Assembly: GCA_021018815.1 (NCBI GenBank)
Contig: JAITYX010000009.1
Span: 9,364,501 to 9,428,500 of the forward strand
From: Talinum fruticosum
Lineage: Eukaryota; Streptophyta; Magnoliopsida; Caryophyllales; Talinaceae
DNA length: 64,000 bases
Direction: 5' to 3'
The notes below the pieces were generated by a model, which was not told the origin of the DNA, did no database searches, and saw only the letters and a program-made list of their open reading frames with translations. Shown in pieces: positions 47,520-60,653 of the stretch. The translations under genes and the position numbers were made by a program. The stretch's first letter is position 1. The number at the start of each line of letters is the position of its first letter.

Positions 47520-49133
47520 TGTGGGTGGCTGGAAGCATATTTAAATGCTTTACTTGTTCTCTCGGTTCACCGATTTGTGGTTGAACTGGTTGATCTTCGG
47601 TGATCTCGATATGACCGAGCTTGCTCATCTATTTGATCTTCAGCATTCTGAGCTGGCTCTTGAGTAGGTTCAGTCTAAGTCATAATATTCTCGAGCTGTC
47701 TCATTCCGAGCTGCTTTCTTTTGATTCTCGTCTTAGCTCGGCTTTAGTAAGATCATCTTCATCTTGGTTGAGTTTCAGATCCGAGAACATTGACTCACTT
47801 GGTTTTTCCTGATCAATCTCATTAAACACAACATGGATGCTCTCTTCCACTTTGTTAGTTCTTTTATTGAAAATATGATATGCTTTACTATGAGATGAAT
47901 AACCCGTAAAGATACCTTCATCTCGACCGAGCGTCAAACTTTGTCGAGGTGATCCTTACCATTATTGTGAACAAAGCACTTACATCAGAAAGGTTTGAAG
48001 TAAGAAATGTTGGGTTTCTTTCCCTTGTAGAGCTCGTATGGATTTTTCTTCGTAATGGGTTTGATGAGGCATCTGTTCCGTGTGTAGTTTGCTCTGTTGA
48101 CTGCCTCAGCCTCGTAACTAGTAAGGCGGATCATGTTCAATCATCATTGTCCTCCCTATTTCTTCAAGAGTTCGATTCTTTCTCTCCACTACTCCATTTT
48201 GTTGAGGAGTTCTAGGTGTTGAGAAGTTGTGAGAGATGCCATTCTTATCGCAGATTCGCAAATTCTAAGTAATCGAACTCCCTTCCATGGTAAGTTCGAA
48301 TTCTTCTTATCCGAGTCCGAGACTCTACTTGAATTTTCCTGTAGAGCTTGCTGAACTCTTTGAAAGCTTCATTTTTGTGCTTAATAAAGCAAACCCAGGT
48401 AAATCGTGAGTAGTCATCAACAATCACAAGTACATATGATTTACTTCCGAGACTCTTTATAGGGATTTCACCACATAAATCCATATGCAACATTTTAAGC
48501 ACTTTGGATGTGGAAACAGTTTTGAGAGATTTGAAGGATGATCTCGCCTTGTTTTCCTTTTGTGCATGCTTCACATATTTTATCTTTCTTAAATGCACGA
48601 GTTTGGTAAATCTCTAACTAAGCAATGAGATGCAAGCTTTTTGATAGTATGCATGCTAACATGACCTAGTCTACTGTGCCATGTCCAAGAATCATCATTC
48701 AATGATGCTTTTAAATAAGATAAATTCTGACTTGGATTAGAAACAGGAATAGTGTAGGTATTACCCGATAGCTTAGTCTCTTTGGTGGCTGCATCGGAAA
48801 TATAACAATTTGTCCGAGCGAACCTTACCTCTTGACCTTTGTCACACAATTGAGAGATGATGAGTAGATTGTACTTTAGTCCCTTGACAAGATAAACTGG
48901 GCTGACTAGGTTATCTCATTTCCTAATCTTGCCTATGCCAACTATGTTGCCCTTACAGTCATCTCCAAAAGTGACTTTGCCTCCGTTGTAATCATCCAAC
49001 TCATAAAAGAGTCTTGAATCTCCCGACATGTGGAGTCAGCATACACTGTGTAGGTACCAATGACCTTTTGTCCTTTTCGAGTTACTCGCATGTCGAAACA
49101 CACTAGCCTTCTCGGTTCCTCTAATGAATCCAA
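47520..49133 (-). pseudogene. C protease and integrase
   Basis: Protease end: GQKVIGTYTVYADST and, after a shift, SMDLCGE upstream parts; LCDKGQEVRFARTNCYISDA at 48849. Zinc-binding HHCC region: LNDDSWTWHSRLGHVSMHTIKKLASH (about 48700). Integrase core (48598-48245): HMDLCGEIPIKSLGSKSYVL, DDYSRFTWVCFIKHKNEAF and RTYHGREFDY, in which the usual second catalytic Asp (RTDHGREF) is Tyr. The later part has GIFTGYSSHSKAYHIF and VEESIHVVFNEIDQEKPSES (47937-47701). Frameshifts lie around 48245 and 47950. Confidence 0.88.
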
Positions 49134-49139
49134 TAACTC

Positions 49140-50902
49140 CCTTTACTATGGTCCTTTTCGAGGAAGAAGACTCTTGGGATCCCAGATTTGAATAACTTTA
49201 GGTTTGGTCCGATTCTAAGTCTTCCGTTTAGAAAACCGAGTCTATGTCTCTTTCTTTTGAAAATCTTTTCTTTTATAAACAGTGAGGAAGGTTTTCTTCG
49301 AAAACCGATCCGGGCTAAGTTCTCCTTTCATTTTTATGAATAGGACCATGCTCAGCCTTCCCGAACTTCACAATTCTGTAATCCTTTTTGAAAAGATTTG
49401 AGTAGGAATTAGATTCCTCCTCTTCATTAAAACCAAGTCCTTCTTTCCGAAGGAGACACATTGAGAGCCTAAGAGCATGTCAATCTTTTTCGACCTTGAG
49501 TAAATTTCAAAACAAGCTTTGGAGACTCATTGAGCTATTGTTTCAGATGCTCATTTTCTCTTCGAGTAACTCGGACTCTGTCTCATTAGCTTGAGTACTA
49601 GTCTTAATTTTCTTAGACTAAGTCTCAGCTTTTCCAATTCATTTTTCAAACCAATGCTCACGAAGTAAGAGACTCAAGTTGTTCTTTGAATTGAGAAGAA
49701 TCATAATTTGACTTTTCTTCCAAAGTATAAATATATTTTGCTAAAACAACTTTGGAGAACTTAAGAAAGTATTCAATTAGCTCTTGAGGATTTGTCTCCT
49801 CGGTGTTCGAATTGTCAAAATCGACTCGCATTTAGCTTCTCGATCTGTTAGTGCCATCGGACACTTTGAGTCGTCCGAATCCTCATCTTCTTCTAATGAG
49901 TCTTAATCACTCCATGTGGCCATCATAGCCTTCTTCTTCTTTCTGTCCCTCTTTCTCCTTGGACAGTCTTTGACTATATGATCTTTACTGCAAAATTCAA
50001 AACAACCAGAATTCTTAATTAAAGATAACTTTGAAGGGGATGAGTGTTTACCTTTTCTATCCTTCTTCTTTCTTATAGAACTCTTCCCTTAGCCTCTTCA
50101 CCCATTTCTTATGATTCATCATTCTTTTGAAGCCTCAAGCAATGAGTGCCATAGGATCTTCTTCTGAATATGAGGAATAAGATTTTCTCCTCTTCGTTCT
50201 CGAGGCTTTCAGCGCAATGTTCTTTTTAGTGATGACCTCGACATCCTCTTCTTCCGGATGGATTTCATGGGTGAGTAACTTCCCAATCAATTCGTCCGGC
50301 TTTAGTTGAGAGAGGTTCCGAGCTTCCTCGATAGTTGTCACCTTAGGACCCCATCTTCTCTTTGGTAGACTTCTTAGAATTTTCTACATATTTCTTCATG
50401 GAAAATCTTCCTACCCGGAGATTTGAGATTGTTTGTAATCTCGATAAAGCGTATAAACATCCGAGTGATGTTTTCTTCCGGCTCCATCTTGAATAGCTCA
50501 TATTTGTGAAGATATTGACTTATATTCGCTTGTCTCACTTAGCTTGTTCTGTCATATGTGTTGACAAGAGTGTCCCACATATCTTTAGATGTGTCACGAG
50601 GCTAACACTCTGTTGTACTCTTTTGAGCTGATAGCACACATCGGAATGTTCATCGCTTTGAAGTTCTTTCCGAACTTTTCGACTCTTCATTACTATACTC
50701 GAACTTTGCTTTAGGCATCGATCTTGAATCTTCCATCTTCATTAGAATGTAATTGCCTTCTTGTATGATGTTCCAAACATCTTCATCGTTGTCCAGCAGA
50801 AAGCATTCCATTAGCTTCTTCTAGTGCACGAAATTTGATCCTTTGAACTTAGGTGGTCTGCTGGAAGATCTTCCTTCATCAAACTCTCTGTTCTTCGAGC
50901 CA
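49140..50902 (-). pseudogene. C gag remnant
   Basis: ATG at 50902 (MARRTESLMKEDLP, matching A). Then IIQEGNYILMKMED-like capsid sequence (about 50740), TTIEEARNLSQLKPDELIGKL and THEIHPEEEDVEVITKKNIA (50341-50200), EEDPMALIA. The zinc knuckle (about 49990-49945) keeps HIVKDCPRRK, whereas A and B have lost the last Cys, but its second Cys is disturbed (CFEFCSKDH). Acidic and coiled-coil segments follow (49900-49500), then a QIWDPKS-like tail near 49180. Broken by several stops. Confidence 0.83.
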
Positions 50903-50947
50903 TCCGATCTTTAGACCTTTGAATTGTTAGATCCTTTCGAAACGCTA

Positions 50948-50960
50948 GGCTCTTATACCA
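50948..50960 (-). promoter_or_regulatory. Primer-binding site of C
   Basis: Minus strand TGGTATAAGAGCC, two bases after the LTR; one change from the initiator-tRNA-Met site TGGTATCAGAGCC. Confidence 0.82.
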
Positions 50961-50962
50961 AT

Positions 50963-52402
50963 TGCAGATTAGCTCTTAGAGAATCTTAGTCACCTTAGAG
51001 GGGGTAAATTGGTTGATGAGGAAATTTTATCGAACTTGGAAGATTTAAGCTTGAAAAGAATAAACAAGACAATGTGAGTCTAGATTGGACTCGAAAAGTG
51101 TAAACTAAGAGATACGTGGAAAGCCTCCCGGGGCAGAAAACCACAGACAGTGCTAGTCCAAGCATCAAGTCAAATCCACTATTTTGGATCCACAGAATAC
51201 AGCAGATCGACTCAACCAGAATTGCTCCCTTAAACAATTCCTTACATAGTTTTCCTAGACTCATAAATTCCCTTATCCGATCTAGTACTTCCTAACCGAG
51301 GTAACCTTTACAGCTAAGGACAACTAAGCTGAGTGAACCCTTACAGCTCAATCAAGGAACCTTAGTTAGAAATTAAGAAGAGTATGTAACCGATTACAAG
51401 ACTTTCCAACTCATAAAGTATTAATTACGAGCTGGGAGTCTGTAAATAGAAAATTGAATATGAATACAATGACTTTTGCTTAAGTAATGTGTTTCAATAA
51501 ATAATTCCAGTAATCTTTAAGTCTTGAGAGGTGACTTCTATTTATAGATGACCAAGCAAACTAGCTGATGTGTCCGATTTCGAACCGAAGCCTTCTTGAC
51601 TCGTTGTAACGGTTCTTCCGAGTCGCTCGGAAAATATCCGTTGGGATGTGAACGTTGGGCAACGGCTCTTGGCTCCTTAAGGTGCTCTAGTCAACTCGTG
51701 TTGTCGGAAAAGTAAGGTGGAAACCATCGTTGAGCTTAGCGTTGAAATTTTCCAGTTTTGAAAACAGACAACCCCGACACAACGTCCGAGCCTTGTTTAG
51801 AAGTAGAAAAGCCTTGTCCGCTAGTGATTGATGACTTGAAGCCTCGTTACTTTTGTATTTCAAAAATGAGATAACCCGGTTAGATAACCTAAAAAAGTAA
51901 ACAATTTTGGTTCTCAAAGTATGAAATACTTTGGTCCAAGATTAGGCACATATAATTATTTAATTAAGACAATTAAGTGCATAATATCTTAACCCTAGAA
52001 GAGTGAAATTTTCTCGAGTCTAATATTCATTATACTCAAATTCCATCGAGTGAGTCCTAAGAAAGATCAAGTTATAAGAGTGAAAACATCGAGTATACGG
52101 ACTTGATCCGGACAAATAACTCTCAAACAAATACCCCGACTTAGAAATAGGAATCAACACTCGTAAATCACTTTGCTTTGAAATATACAATCAGAAATCA
52201 TATTAGAAGTGACTCGAAACATCAATGTGAGAAGATAAACAAGAATGTGTTTTCTTAGGTAGTTATAATCGAATGAAAACTTATGCGGGAGTTTCTATAA
52301 CAGTCAAAATGACTTGTAATCAAAACTTAGGAGGATTGAGGTTTGTACCTTAGTCTTTATGTGATACTAAAAATGATCTAGTCTCGTAGTTTGAGTCTTC
52401 GA
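50963..52402 (-). repeat. 5' LTR of C
   Basis: 1440 bp. Left end tgcagattagctc (others have tgaaggtt). TATA box (minus ctataaatag) about 51537-51546. The right end reads gagtcttcga, with an extra g compared with gagtcttca. A tandem duplication starts at its right border. Confidence 0.88.
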
Positions 52403-52557
52403 GATGAGCCTTAATCATATTCAGAAATTGTTCCTCCTCAAAGATTTCTCACCTAATAGCTTTAAGATCTCGAGTTTGAGTCTTCGAGATGAGCCTTAAT
52501 CACATTCGAAATTGTTCCTCCTCAAAAATTTCTCACCTAACGAGCTTTAAGATCCGA
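52389..52557. repeat. 85-bp tandem duplication across the C/D junction
   Basis: Unit 1 is 52389-52473 and unit 2 is 52474-52557; both start gtttgagtcttcgagatgag and end with agctttaagatc. The unit contains the last bases of C's LTR plus D gag sequence, so it arose after C inserted. Confidence 0.8.
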
Positions 52558-52969
52558 AACTGTTGCACTCATGATTTGTAGATATTAAAATCCATTTGAT
52601 ACTCCATTCACTTCATATTCAAGATACAAAATCTTGATGCGGATGACGAGTTAAATCTAGTTTTAAGTTTATTTAACATCTCCTTAACGAGTGAGACAAT
52701 CTTCAAACTCTCGAATCACATCCTTATGCATATTATACAACATAATATGTCATGGCTTACGATCATTTTTGGTCCGGGCATTATATGCCTTCATCCCATT
52801 GATACATTTCATCAGCAGTATTTATAAGTTTAGCCACAATAGTTATCAAGGTTTCCAAAACCTTATGCTCATTTAGAATAGATTGGATCTTTGTATACCA
52901 TATGTCGTAATTAGTACCAGCCAAAATCTTATTAGTGAACATACCACCAATAAAGCTATTTGTTTCCAT
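52403..52969 (-). pseudogene. D gag N-terminal remnant
   Basis: METNSFIGGMFTNKILAGTNYDIWYTKIQSILNEHKV at 52969-52860 is the usual copia gag start (L.G.NY..W...I...L....V). ITIVAKLINTADEMYQWDEGI follows, then frame breaks. The gag continues on the other side of C (36633 downwards). No gag nucleocapsid motif is visible in this part. Confidence 0.72.
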
Positions 52970-53317
52970 GTCTACAAATGTAAAAGGACATTCAACACAT
53001 TCATGTAACTAGTTTATTTAAAACTCCATCATCCATATCACACGTTAAAAAAATGCACTAGGCTCATAATCATCACGTGTAACATGAATTTGTAATTTCA
53101 TAAATTAATTACATTAAACATGTTAACACATTTAACAATTGAGTTAATAATAACACATTTATACTAAATGAATTAATATAATCCTTAGTCCTTCCGTAAA
53201 AAATATTTACATGATTAGTTGGCTTTATGTAAAATAAATTTACATAATGTTCCAAGAAACTGGAAAAAAAATCAATTGTAACTTAGGTAAAATTGAATTT
53301 ACCACGTATTATGCAAA

Positions 53318-54290
<973 letters not shown>

Positions 54291-54939
54291 TATATAAAAC
54301 AAATTTATGTAGTCTAGTGTTATATAAAACTAATTCATATAATTTAAAATCCAAGTGGATACTATAAAACAAATTTATACAATATTTACCCCCATTTAGC
54401 ATAATATCGCATAGATGCTACAAAGATGCTATAAATTTACTATTTATAATATCACAGACATTAAAATTATTTTATACAAAACAAATTTACAGATATAATA
54501 TATAAATAATTTATATTATTAACATTATGTAAAACATATTTATGTTATTTATATTATATAAAATAATTTATATAATTCACATTATATAAAAATAATTTAT
54601 ATAATAATTGTCATAACATAAAACATTCAAGTACACAAGAAGAATTCATATTTAATTAAAACATATGTAACATAGAACATGTTCACTTCAAACAAATTCG
54701 AAAAAATGTACATGTAATCTTAATTATAACAAATAAGCAAAATAAAATTGTACAATAATTATAAATAAGTTATATGCTTCATATCATCAAATAAAATGAA
54801 TTTACATAAAATTCAAAACATTCTAAAATTAAGCTGAAATTAATATACTAAATTAAAAAATGTACAAAATTGTTAAATAAATAAACATCATAATTTAAAA
54901 TAAATTAGAGACCAATTAAATTATTATTATTTTACGAAA

Positions 54940-55600
54940 CTAGAAGGAAAGGAAATGCGCCCAAAAAGGCACAAAACCCGTAGCCATCTCTCTCTCTCTC
55001 TCCAGAAACCCTCTCCCTCTCTCTTTCTCTCTGAACCCTCTTGTTGTTCACCTTTTTGCCACCCCCTCAGTTCTCTCTCTCCTCTTTGGGAAGCCATGGT
55101 TACCATGAAGGAACCTTTAGAGAAGCTACCTCCTGTAGCTTCCATGGCAAAAATTTTAGCCCTAAAACCGCCGTCCAAAAAGACCCAAAAACACACCCAA
55201 ATGATGCGGCAACCACCTCTTTCTCCGCCAAGTAAATGAGATCCACAAGCTTCATCTCTGCCACTCCGACAAAACCACCACCACCAAGGTGTAGATCGGA
55301 TGCCTAGCAATTGATTGACTCACACTCATGAAGCGTAATAATGCGACAATGCATGACCCACATGGGCCACTTGTCGAGGCCGGTTTCGCGAAAAACAAAG
55401 TTTTTAAGGCATAGACCGGCCTCGGAGAAGGAGATTGAGAGGAAGAAGATGGACAAACCAGCTTTCATTGCCGGCATGTGTACTTCATACGCCACCCATC
55501 TCGCCGGTTCTTTGATGGGTAAGTCTCGGCTTTACTCCCCCACTTCTCATTCTTCTTCTTCCCATCTCACTTAAAAGAGATTATCGGGGATGTCTTTAGG
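54940..55600. other. CT-rich, GC-richer segment of unknown origin
   Basis: Contains (CT)n at 54988-55060, then sequence with open frames in both directions that I cannot relate to any family. It interrupts otherwise AT-rich leader DNA. It could be captured host 5' UTR/exon sequence or the family's own leader. Coding status is not supported. Confidence 0.35.
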
Positions 55601-55930
55601 GGCTGGGGTTTAGATATAGTTCACTTTGGGCCGCTGAGGCCAAGCCAAGGTGGTGGAGAGGCCGCCATAAAGGCGATTTGTCGAGGCGATGGGCCACTCG
55701 TGGCTACGCTATGGTGGAGGTGCCACAAAAGCGGTTGGTCGAGGAAAGTCAGGTGGTCATGTTAGTTGGTTGAGTTAGGGATAGGTATGAGAGGCACAAA
55801 AACAAAAAAATGATGCGGGATAGGCACAAAAATGAATTAGGGCTAAAACACAAGCATGTTAAAAACACATTACGAGCATATTTTCCCTAAATTAATCACG
55901 CTAAAAAAGGGGCTAAAAACTAGCAATTTA

Positions 55931-55942
55931 GGCTCGATACCA
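55931..55942 (-). promoter_or_regulatory. Primer-binding site of D
   Basis: Minus strand TGGTATCGAGCC one base after the LTR. As in B, the expected CAGAG of the tRNA-iMet site is read as CGAG. Confidence 0.8.
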
Positions 55943-55943
55943 C

Positions 55944-56356
55944 TGGTGGGAAAATAGGACTAACCTTGTGCAGCGATTTATACCGTATGTCATTAATAGC
56001 CCACTGCATCAAATCCGAGGGTCCCTTGAGCGAGGTTAAATAGAGCATTGCCATACCCAAATGTAGTCATAAGAAATTTAGGGCTACCAGAGTCCCAGCT
56101 TTGTTCACATCTCAAGCCTAATGACCCTAGGATGGAAGGCCTGTGTATGTGAGAGTATAAAGAGAGAATTAGTGTTGTTGGAGTATTTTTCTGATTAGGT
56201 TCACAATAGAGAGTTCAATACATCTCTATTTAAGCATAGAATTCAATCAACAACTAAATGACTAAATTAACTCACTCGAAACTAAAAATTGATTTCGATA
56301 ATCAATTTCATTAAAATGCTTTTTTTTGTGACTCGTTACACAAAGGTCAGTCAACA
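55944..56356 (-). repeat. 5' LTR of D
   Basis: 413 bp, minus strand TGTTGACTGACC...TTTTCCCACCA. Homologous to 8613-9023. Flanked outside by actac (56357-56361). A TATA-like minus-strand gcttaaatagag lies at about 56226-56237. Confidence 0.87.
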
Positions 56357-56361
56357 ACTAC

Positions 56362-56720
56362 AATTGATAGGAATCTTGAGAAAATTTGAGATGATTTTTT
56401 TGGTCGGAAAGTTTAGTGGACAAAATCAAGTTAAGTTTTATTTTGATGTCTTTCATCAGGAGAAAATCAAAAACCTAAAATCAATCTCTTTGAGTTTAAT
56501 TTTGTCAAAAAAATTTCTCAAATCTATTTATTTATAGCAATTGATAGGAATCTTGAGAAAATTTAAGATGATTTTTTGAGGGGATCGGAAATTTAAGCTG
56601 ATAAAGGAAGTGAAAATGATATAGTGAGATAAAGATGTAATTTTTCTTCGACCTTCATCAACAAAAATACAAGAATGGTGAAAAAGATCTATTACATATT
56701 TTTTGATGTGAAGTTGTTCA
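56362..56720. repeat. Tandem repeat flanking D on the right (unit about 177 bp)
   Basis: aattgataggaatcttgaga occurs at 56362 and again at 56539. The unit ends ctcaaatctatttatttata, as does the left flank of D (8480-8607). The second copy is recognisable only in its first part before diverging. Confidence 0.78.
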
Positions 56721-57375
56721 ATTTTTCTAAATAGTGAAAGGAGAGAGAAAGGGTGTTGAGTTGGGGGAGGAGAGAGAATGTAAAACATTACTGTTGGGAG
56801 TAGGGAGAAGGGGATTAAGGGAGGCATGTACATCACAATTGACAATTAAAACAAGGTCAGTTTTGACAATGTGTAAGTTGTCCCAAAGTAAAGTAAAATA
56901 AAACCAGAGCAAGTGTAAAGCTCCTAGGATTTATTTAGCTTTGGAGGTTGTTTTTCCAATAATTTTCCCAGCTTATAATACCAAATTTAGTATTTTGGTT
57001 TTTCCATTCCAACTTTGAAAGTAAACTTAACCGATAGAAGGAGCGATTGGAATTTTGAGAGAAGTTGGACGAGTTAGAAAGCGTGACCACTCACACCAAT
57101 GAGGAAAACACGAGCTTTTGGGTCAAGAATGTGAAACACGTCGGCTCTATTTAGTGTTAGTTTTCCTTCTATTTAAGTAGTTGGGTCCAACAATAATGTT
57201 GGTGGTGTTCATGCCAACCGAGAGAAAAGGGCGAACCAGATGAGATATATTTATGTATTGAATTAGGGATATAGACATTATTGCCATATAATTGATATTT
57301 GAGATAATGTGAAAATAAGAGAATTAAAGGTGACTTAATACACTAAAACTCAGTGTTAGGCTCGACATCTTAAAG
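56720..57375. other. Unassigned sequence
   Basis: A purine-rich stretch (56735-56820) and ordinary AT-rich sequence. No protein, RNA or transposon signature recognised. Confidence 0.4.
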
Positions 57376-57610
57376 CTACAAGCAAGGGGAAGAAGCAAAC
57401 AGAGCCACCACGGGTAACTCTTGGCCACCACTAGCGGTCCTTTAGCAACCACAGGCCGTGGCAAAGCTCAACAATAAAATCCAGCAAGTTCTAGCTACCA
57501 AGGTCACCATATGGTGCAGACCGTGGTAGCAAAACCGACCACCACGCACCGCATCACAGCTCGTGGTGCTGAATATGACACTAGATAGCAACCACGGGCT
57601 ACTATTTGGC
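57375..57610. repeat. CCAC-GTGG palindromic minisatellite-like sequence
   Basis: Clustered words such as ccaccacgggtaac, accacaggccgtggca, agaccgtggtagc, agctcgtggtgc and aaccacgggctac. These share the palindromic CCACRGGYNGTGG theme with 4465-4735. No coding potential. Confidence 0.45.
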
Positions 57611-57619
57611 TATAAAATG

Positions 57620-58640
57620 TTTTGAGTTTTGCCTTATCCAACTGGATTAACTTAACTTTCTTACTTTAATATTATTTAAAGGAAGTTATTAAAGATATAC
57701 TTAATTAGTTTATTAATCAATTTAATTAATTAATTAATTAAAATATATATAAAAAATTTTCTTAGTGTAGAAGATTAATTCATTCTCTCTTCTCTTGCTC
57801 TCTGAAAATCTATGGAGTTCTTTCCAATAAAAACCTAATGAGATCGGATAAATAATACTTTAAATAAAGTGATCTTTCACGCCTTGAGCTTTACAGTTTC
57901 TCCCTCAAATTTAAGTGGTCTTCAATATATTCTCTAACAGATATATAGTTAAACAGTTACAAGAAATGGACTATTTTACTTATGCTTGGACTTAAAATAC
58001 CGACGTCTCCATTTATGAGCTTATAGCAAGAATTACACAATTGTACAAATTATATTATTACTAGCTTGAGTAAAATTACAAACTATGGAATTATATAATT
58101 TGTCCTTTGAATACAAATTATAGAAGACGTTAAATTTGAATTGAGTGATTCAAATTTGAACTAAATTCGAGTTGAATGATCCAAATTAAATCTGGCCTAG
58201 CAGCCAAAGCAAGCTACCTAACGATTCAATCTAAACGCAAATGAAGTAAATACAATCAAATACAACTTGAAAATTTTCTTTACAATATAAACTTAATTAT
58301 TCAACAAAAAATTCACTAGATCTAAAATCTATAAAAACCTAGCAAAAATGAAAAATAAACCAATACAAGACTAAATTCAAAGCTCAAGTTCCATTTACTC
58401 GAACCTAACATGTTCCCTATCAAAACACAAACCAAACAATCTGTTTACGGACTCGAGAATAAAGGTTAAATTTAAATGTGAAAATGACCATGTATTGTTG
58501 CATTATATAATAGTGGACATCAACTTTAATCAATAAATTTGTACAAATCTTTGTTTAGAAATTTGAATTCAAGTTCCACTTAACTATTGTACCAACAATA
58601 AAATGTAAATACTTTGTGTGAGGCGCTATTTTGATCCTCA
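57620..58640. other. Unassigned AT-rich sequence
   Basis: Includes a ttaatt run at 57715-57745 and a CT-rich 57780-57815. I see no gene or mobile-element signature. Confidence 0.4.
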
Positions 58641-58778
58641 CATAAAGGGGGTGTTTGGTTGATAGTGTTTTGGGGGAGAATGAGTTATATGGAGAGGTTT
58701 AACTATTTTGAACAAGTCAAACAGCCAAATAGGTGTTTGGAACAGTTATTAGGCCCCAAATAACTCTTTCTCAAACAT

Positions 58779-59229
58779 TGCTATTGGGTGTGGCTCAAAT
58801 CTCTTTATTTTCTAATCCTAGGATAATTGTTAACATGTTTTAGCAGTTTATTTTAGGAAGAGTTATTGTAGGCTTAAGTTTCCTTTTAGTGTAGGGTTTC
58901 TTTCCAATTTAAAAAAGGGTAGGCCTTCATTGTAATGACCAAGGATTTATTATAAGGAGAGTGTTGTAAGATTGGGATATCTCGAGTTTAGGAAGGTCTC
59001 GGGGTTTGATATCGTTCTTGTACTCTCTCATATTAGTGGAATCATTGTGCTTATGTCGTTCGTGGTTTTTTCCGGTTTGGGTTTTCCATGTTAGATCCGT
59101 GTCTCGTTCCTATTTGTTGATTTCCATTAAATTCTCAAAATATTTTTTGTCATCCTAAATCTCTTCTACATCATTACTCTACTCTCATTTAACAATGTGA
59201 GGTTTAGAGTGGGGCTTAATTCCAAACAA
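58779..59229 (+). repeat. 5' LTR of J
   Basis: Homologous to the 3' copy up to 59194. The extra 35 bases to 59229 end ttccaaaca directly before the primer-binding site, the usual LTR end context in this type, so the 3' copy may be truncated by about that amount. Confidence 0.75.
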
Positions 59230-59230
59230 G

Positions 59231-59242
59231 TGGTATTGGAGC
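59231..59242 (+). promoter_or_regulatory. Primer-binding site of J
   Basis: tggtattggagc, two changes from TGGTATCAGAGC, preceded by the typical ccaaacaag context. Confidence 0.75.
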
Positions 59243-59252
59243 AGGTTCTAGG

Positions 59253-59903
59253 ATGACGTCTTTAATCACTAGATTTGATATCGAGAAGTTTAATGAAAAA
59301 ATCAATTTTAGTTTATGGAGAGTCAAGATGAGGGTCGTTCTCTCACAGAGTGTATTGAAGAAGGCACTTGGTAAGAAGCCTAACTTTATGTCCTAGGAGG
59401 ATTGAGAGGAGTTGGATAAAAGGGTGCTTACTGTGATTTAGTTGTGCCTCACGAATCAAGTACTACATGAAGTTATTCACTACAAGACTACCGTGGATAT
59501 GTGGAGAAAGTTAGAGCAAATCTACACGATAAAGAGTCTTATCAACAAGATTCGGCTTAAGGAGAGGTTGTTCACAATTCATAAGGGTGAAGGTACATCT
59601 ATCCAAAATTATCTTGATGAGTTTAATTCTATTCCCTTAGACTTAGAGAATTTTGAGGTTGATATAGATGATGAGGATAAAGATATTCTCTTAATTTTCT
59701 CCCTGCCCCTCTCATATAAGCTCTTTAAAGAAATTATACTTTATAGTAATAGTGAAGTGTTGAGTTATGAGGATGTCAAGTGCAACTTTCTATCCAAAGA
59801 AAAGGTTGACTTTGAAGTGTGTTCTAATGAAAAGGTCGAAGCCTTGTTAGTAAGGGGTACTATTAAGAAGGGTTCCAAGTACTTGTTTGAGGGAGATTGT
59901 TAG
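59253..59903 (+). pseudogene. J gag
   Basis: Start MTSLITRFDIEKFNEKINFS, with LWRVKMRVVLSQSVLKKAL, the normal start of copia gag. In-frame stops lie near 59394, 59403 and 59440. Then an uninterrupted 153-codon frame (59442-59903): LCLTNQVLHEVI, MWRKLEQIYTIKSLINKIRL, IQNYLDEFNSI, ILLIFSLPLSYKLFKE. It ends before a readable zinc knuckle. Confidence 0.88.
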
Positions 59904-59989
59904 TTTTTTAAGAAACTTGTAAATAAGAACTTCCAGTGTTTGAAACTTAAGGCTTTAAAGGTAAAGCAAAAAAGAGGAAAACTCTAAGA

Positions 59990-60600
59990 ATATGGGTAAG
60001 GCCATTTTTGCTCTTGCGGATGATGCGTCGGATAGTGATGTTTTGCTTGCTTCTCATCAAAAGGGAAGTGTTTTTGAATGCGTTTTAGATTCTGGATGTA
60101 CTTTTCATGTGTGTCCTAACAAAGATTTGTTTTCCACTTATGATACTCGTTGATTATGATATTGTTAACTTGGGGCAATGATGCCCAATGCTTAGTTGCT
60201 GGAATTGGTACAGTTCATATTAAAACTCATGACGGTGTCCTGAAGACATTAACTAAGGTTTGGCATATTCCTGGTATAAAACCCAATCTAATCTTGTTGG
60301 GTGACCTTGAAGCTAAAGGGTTAAGGTATTAAGTTGAAGGTGAAGTTTTGTAAAGTGTCCAAGGGTTCTAAGGTGTTGTTGAAAGGTTTGAGACACAGAG
60401 GTCTCTATATCCTTCAAGGTTCAACTGTAGGTTCAACAGCTTTTAGGCAAATCAATAGATGATGGGTTAATTCATTTGTTTGATACGTGGTTGGATCACG
60501 TCAAGAAAAAGGGATTAATGGAGAAGATTCCTTTAGCTAAGTCCAAGGGTAGCTTTGATTTAATGGATGGTGATAACATGTGATTTCTCGAGAAGGAGAG
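59990..60600 (+). pseudogene. J protease and start of GAG-pre-integrase
   Basis: VLDSGCTFHVCPNKDLFSTY near 60085 holds the aspartic-protease D-S-G. Then GNDAQCLVAGIGTVHIKTHD, VWHIPGIKPNLILLGDLEAKG (60250-60325) and GLYILQGSTV (60395). A remnant of the pre-integrase domain (about 60490) leads straight into sequence near the polypurine tract. The whole integrase-RT-RNase H part has been deleted. Confidence 0.8.
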
Positions 60601-60640
60601 GTAGGTCTGAAGGTGACAAGCATGTTTTCGGGATGTTGAT

Positions 60641-60653
60641 CCAAGGTGGAGAT
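60641..60653 (+). promoter_or_regulatory. Polypurine tract of J
   Basis: ccaaggtggagat directly before the LTR start TGCTGGG; copia type. Confidence 0.72.

Larger units (their letters stand above)
36639..52402 (-). mobile_element. SIRE/Maximus-like copia element C, interrupted by G and H
   Basis: LTRs at 36639-38126 and 50963-52402, flanked by gataa (36634-36638) and gatga (52403-52407). The minus-strand interior has primer-binding site, gag, protease, integrase, RT, RNase H, spacer with TATA box, env-position ORF split by G (39228-44419) and polypurine tract. Without G and H it is about 10.6 kb, like B. It is inserted in D's gag: gag sequence lies on both sides. The TSD has one mismatch and the right LTR end one extra base. 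Confidence 0.9.

Noticed and set aside
54927..55310. 127-codon minus-strand frame in the leader of D
   Set aside because: Base-composition driven (CT-rich stretch); a plus-strand frame covers the same region and neither shows known motifs.
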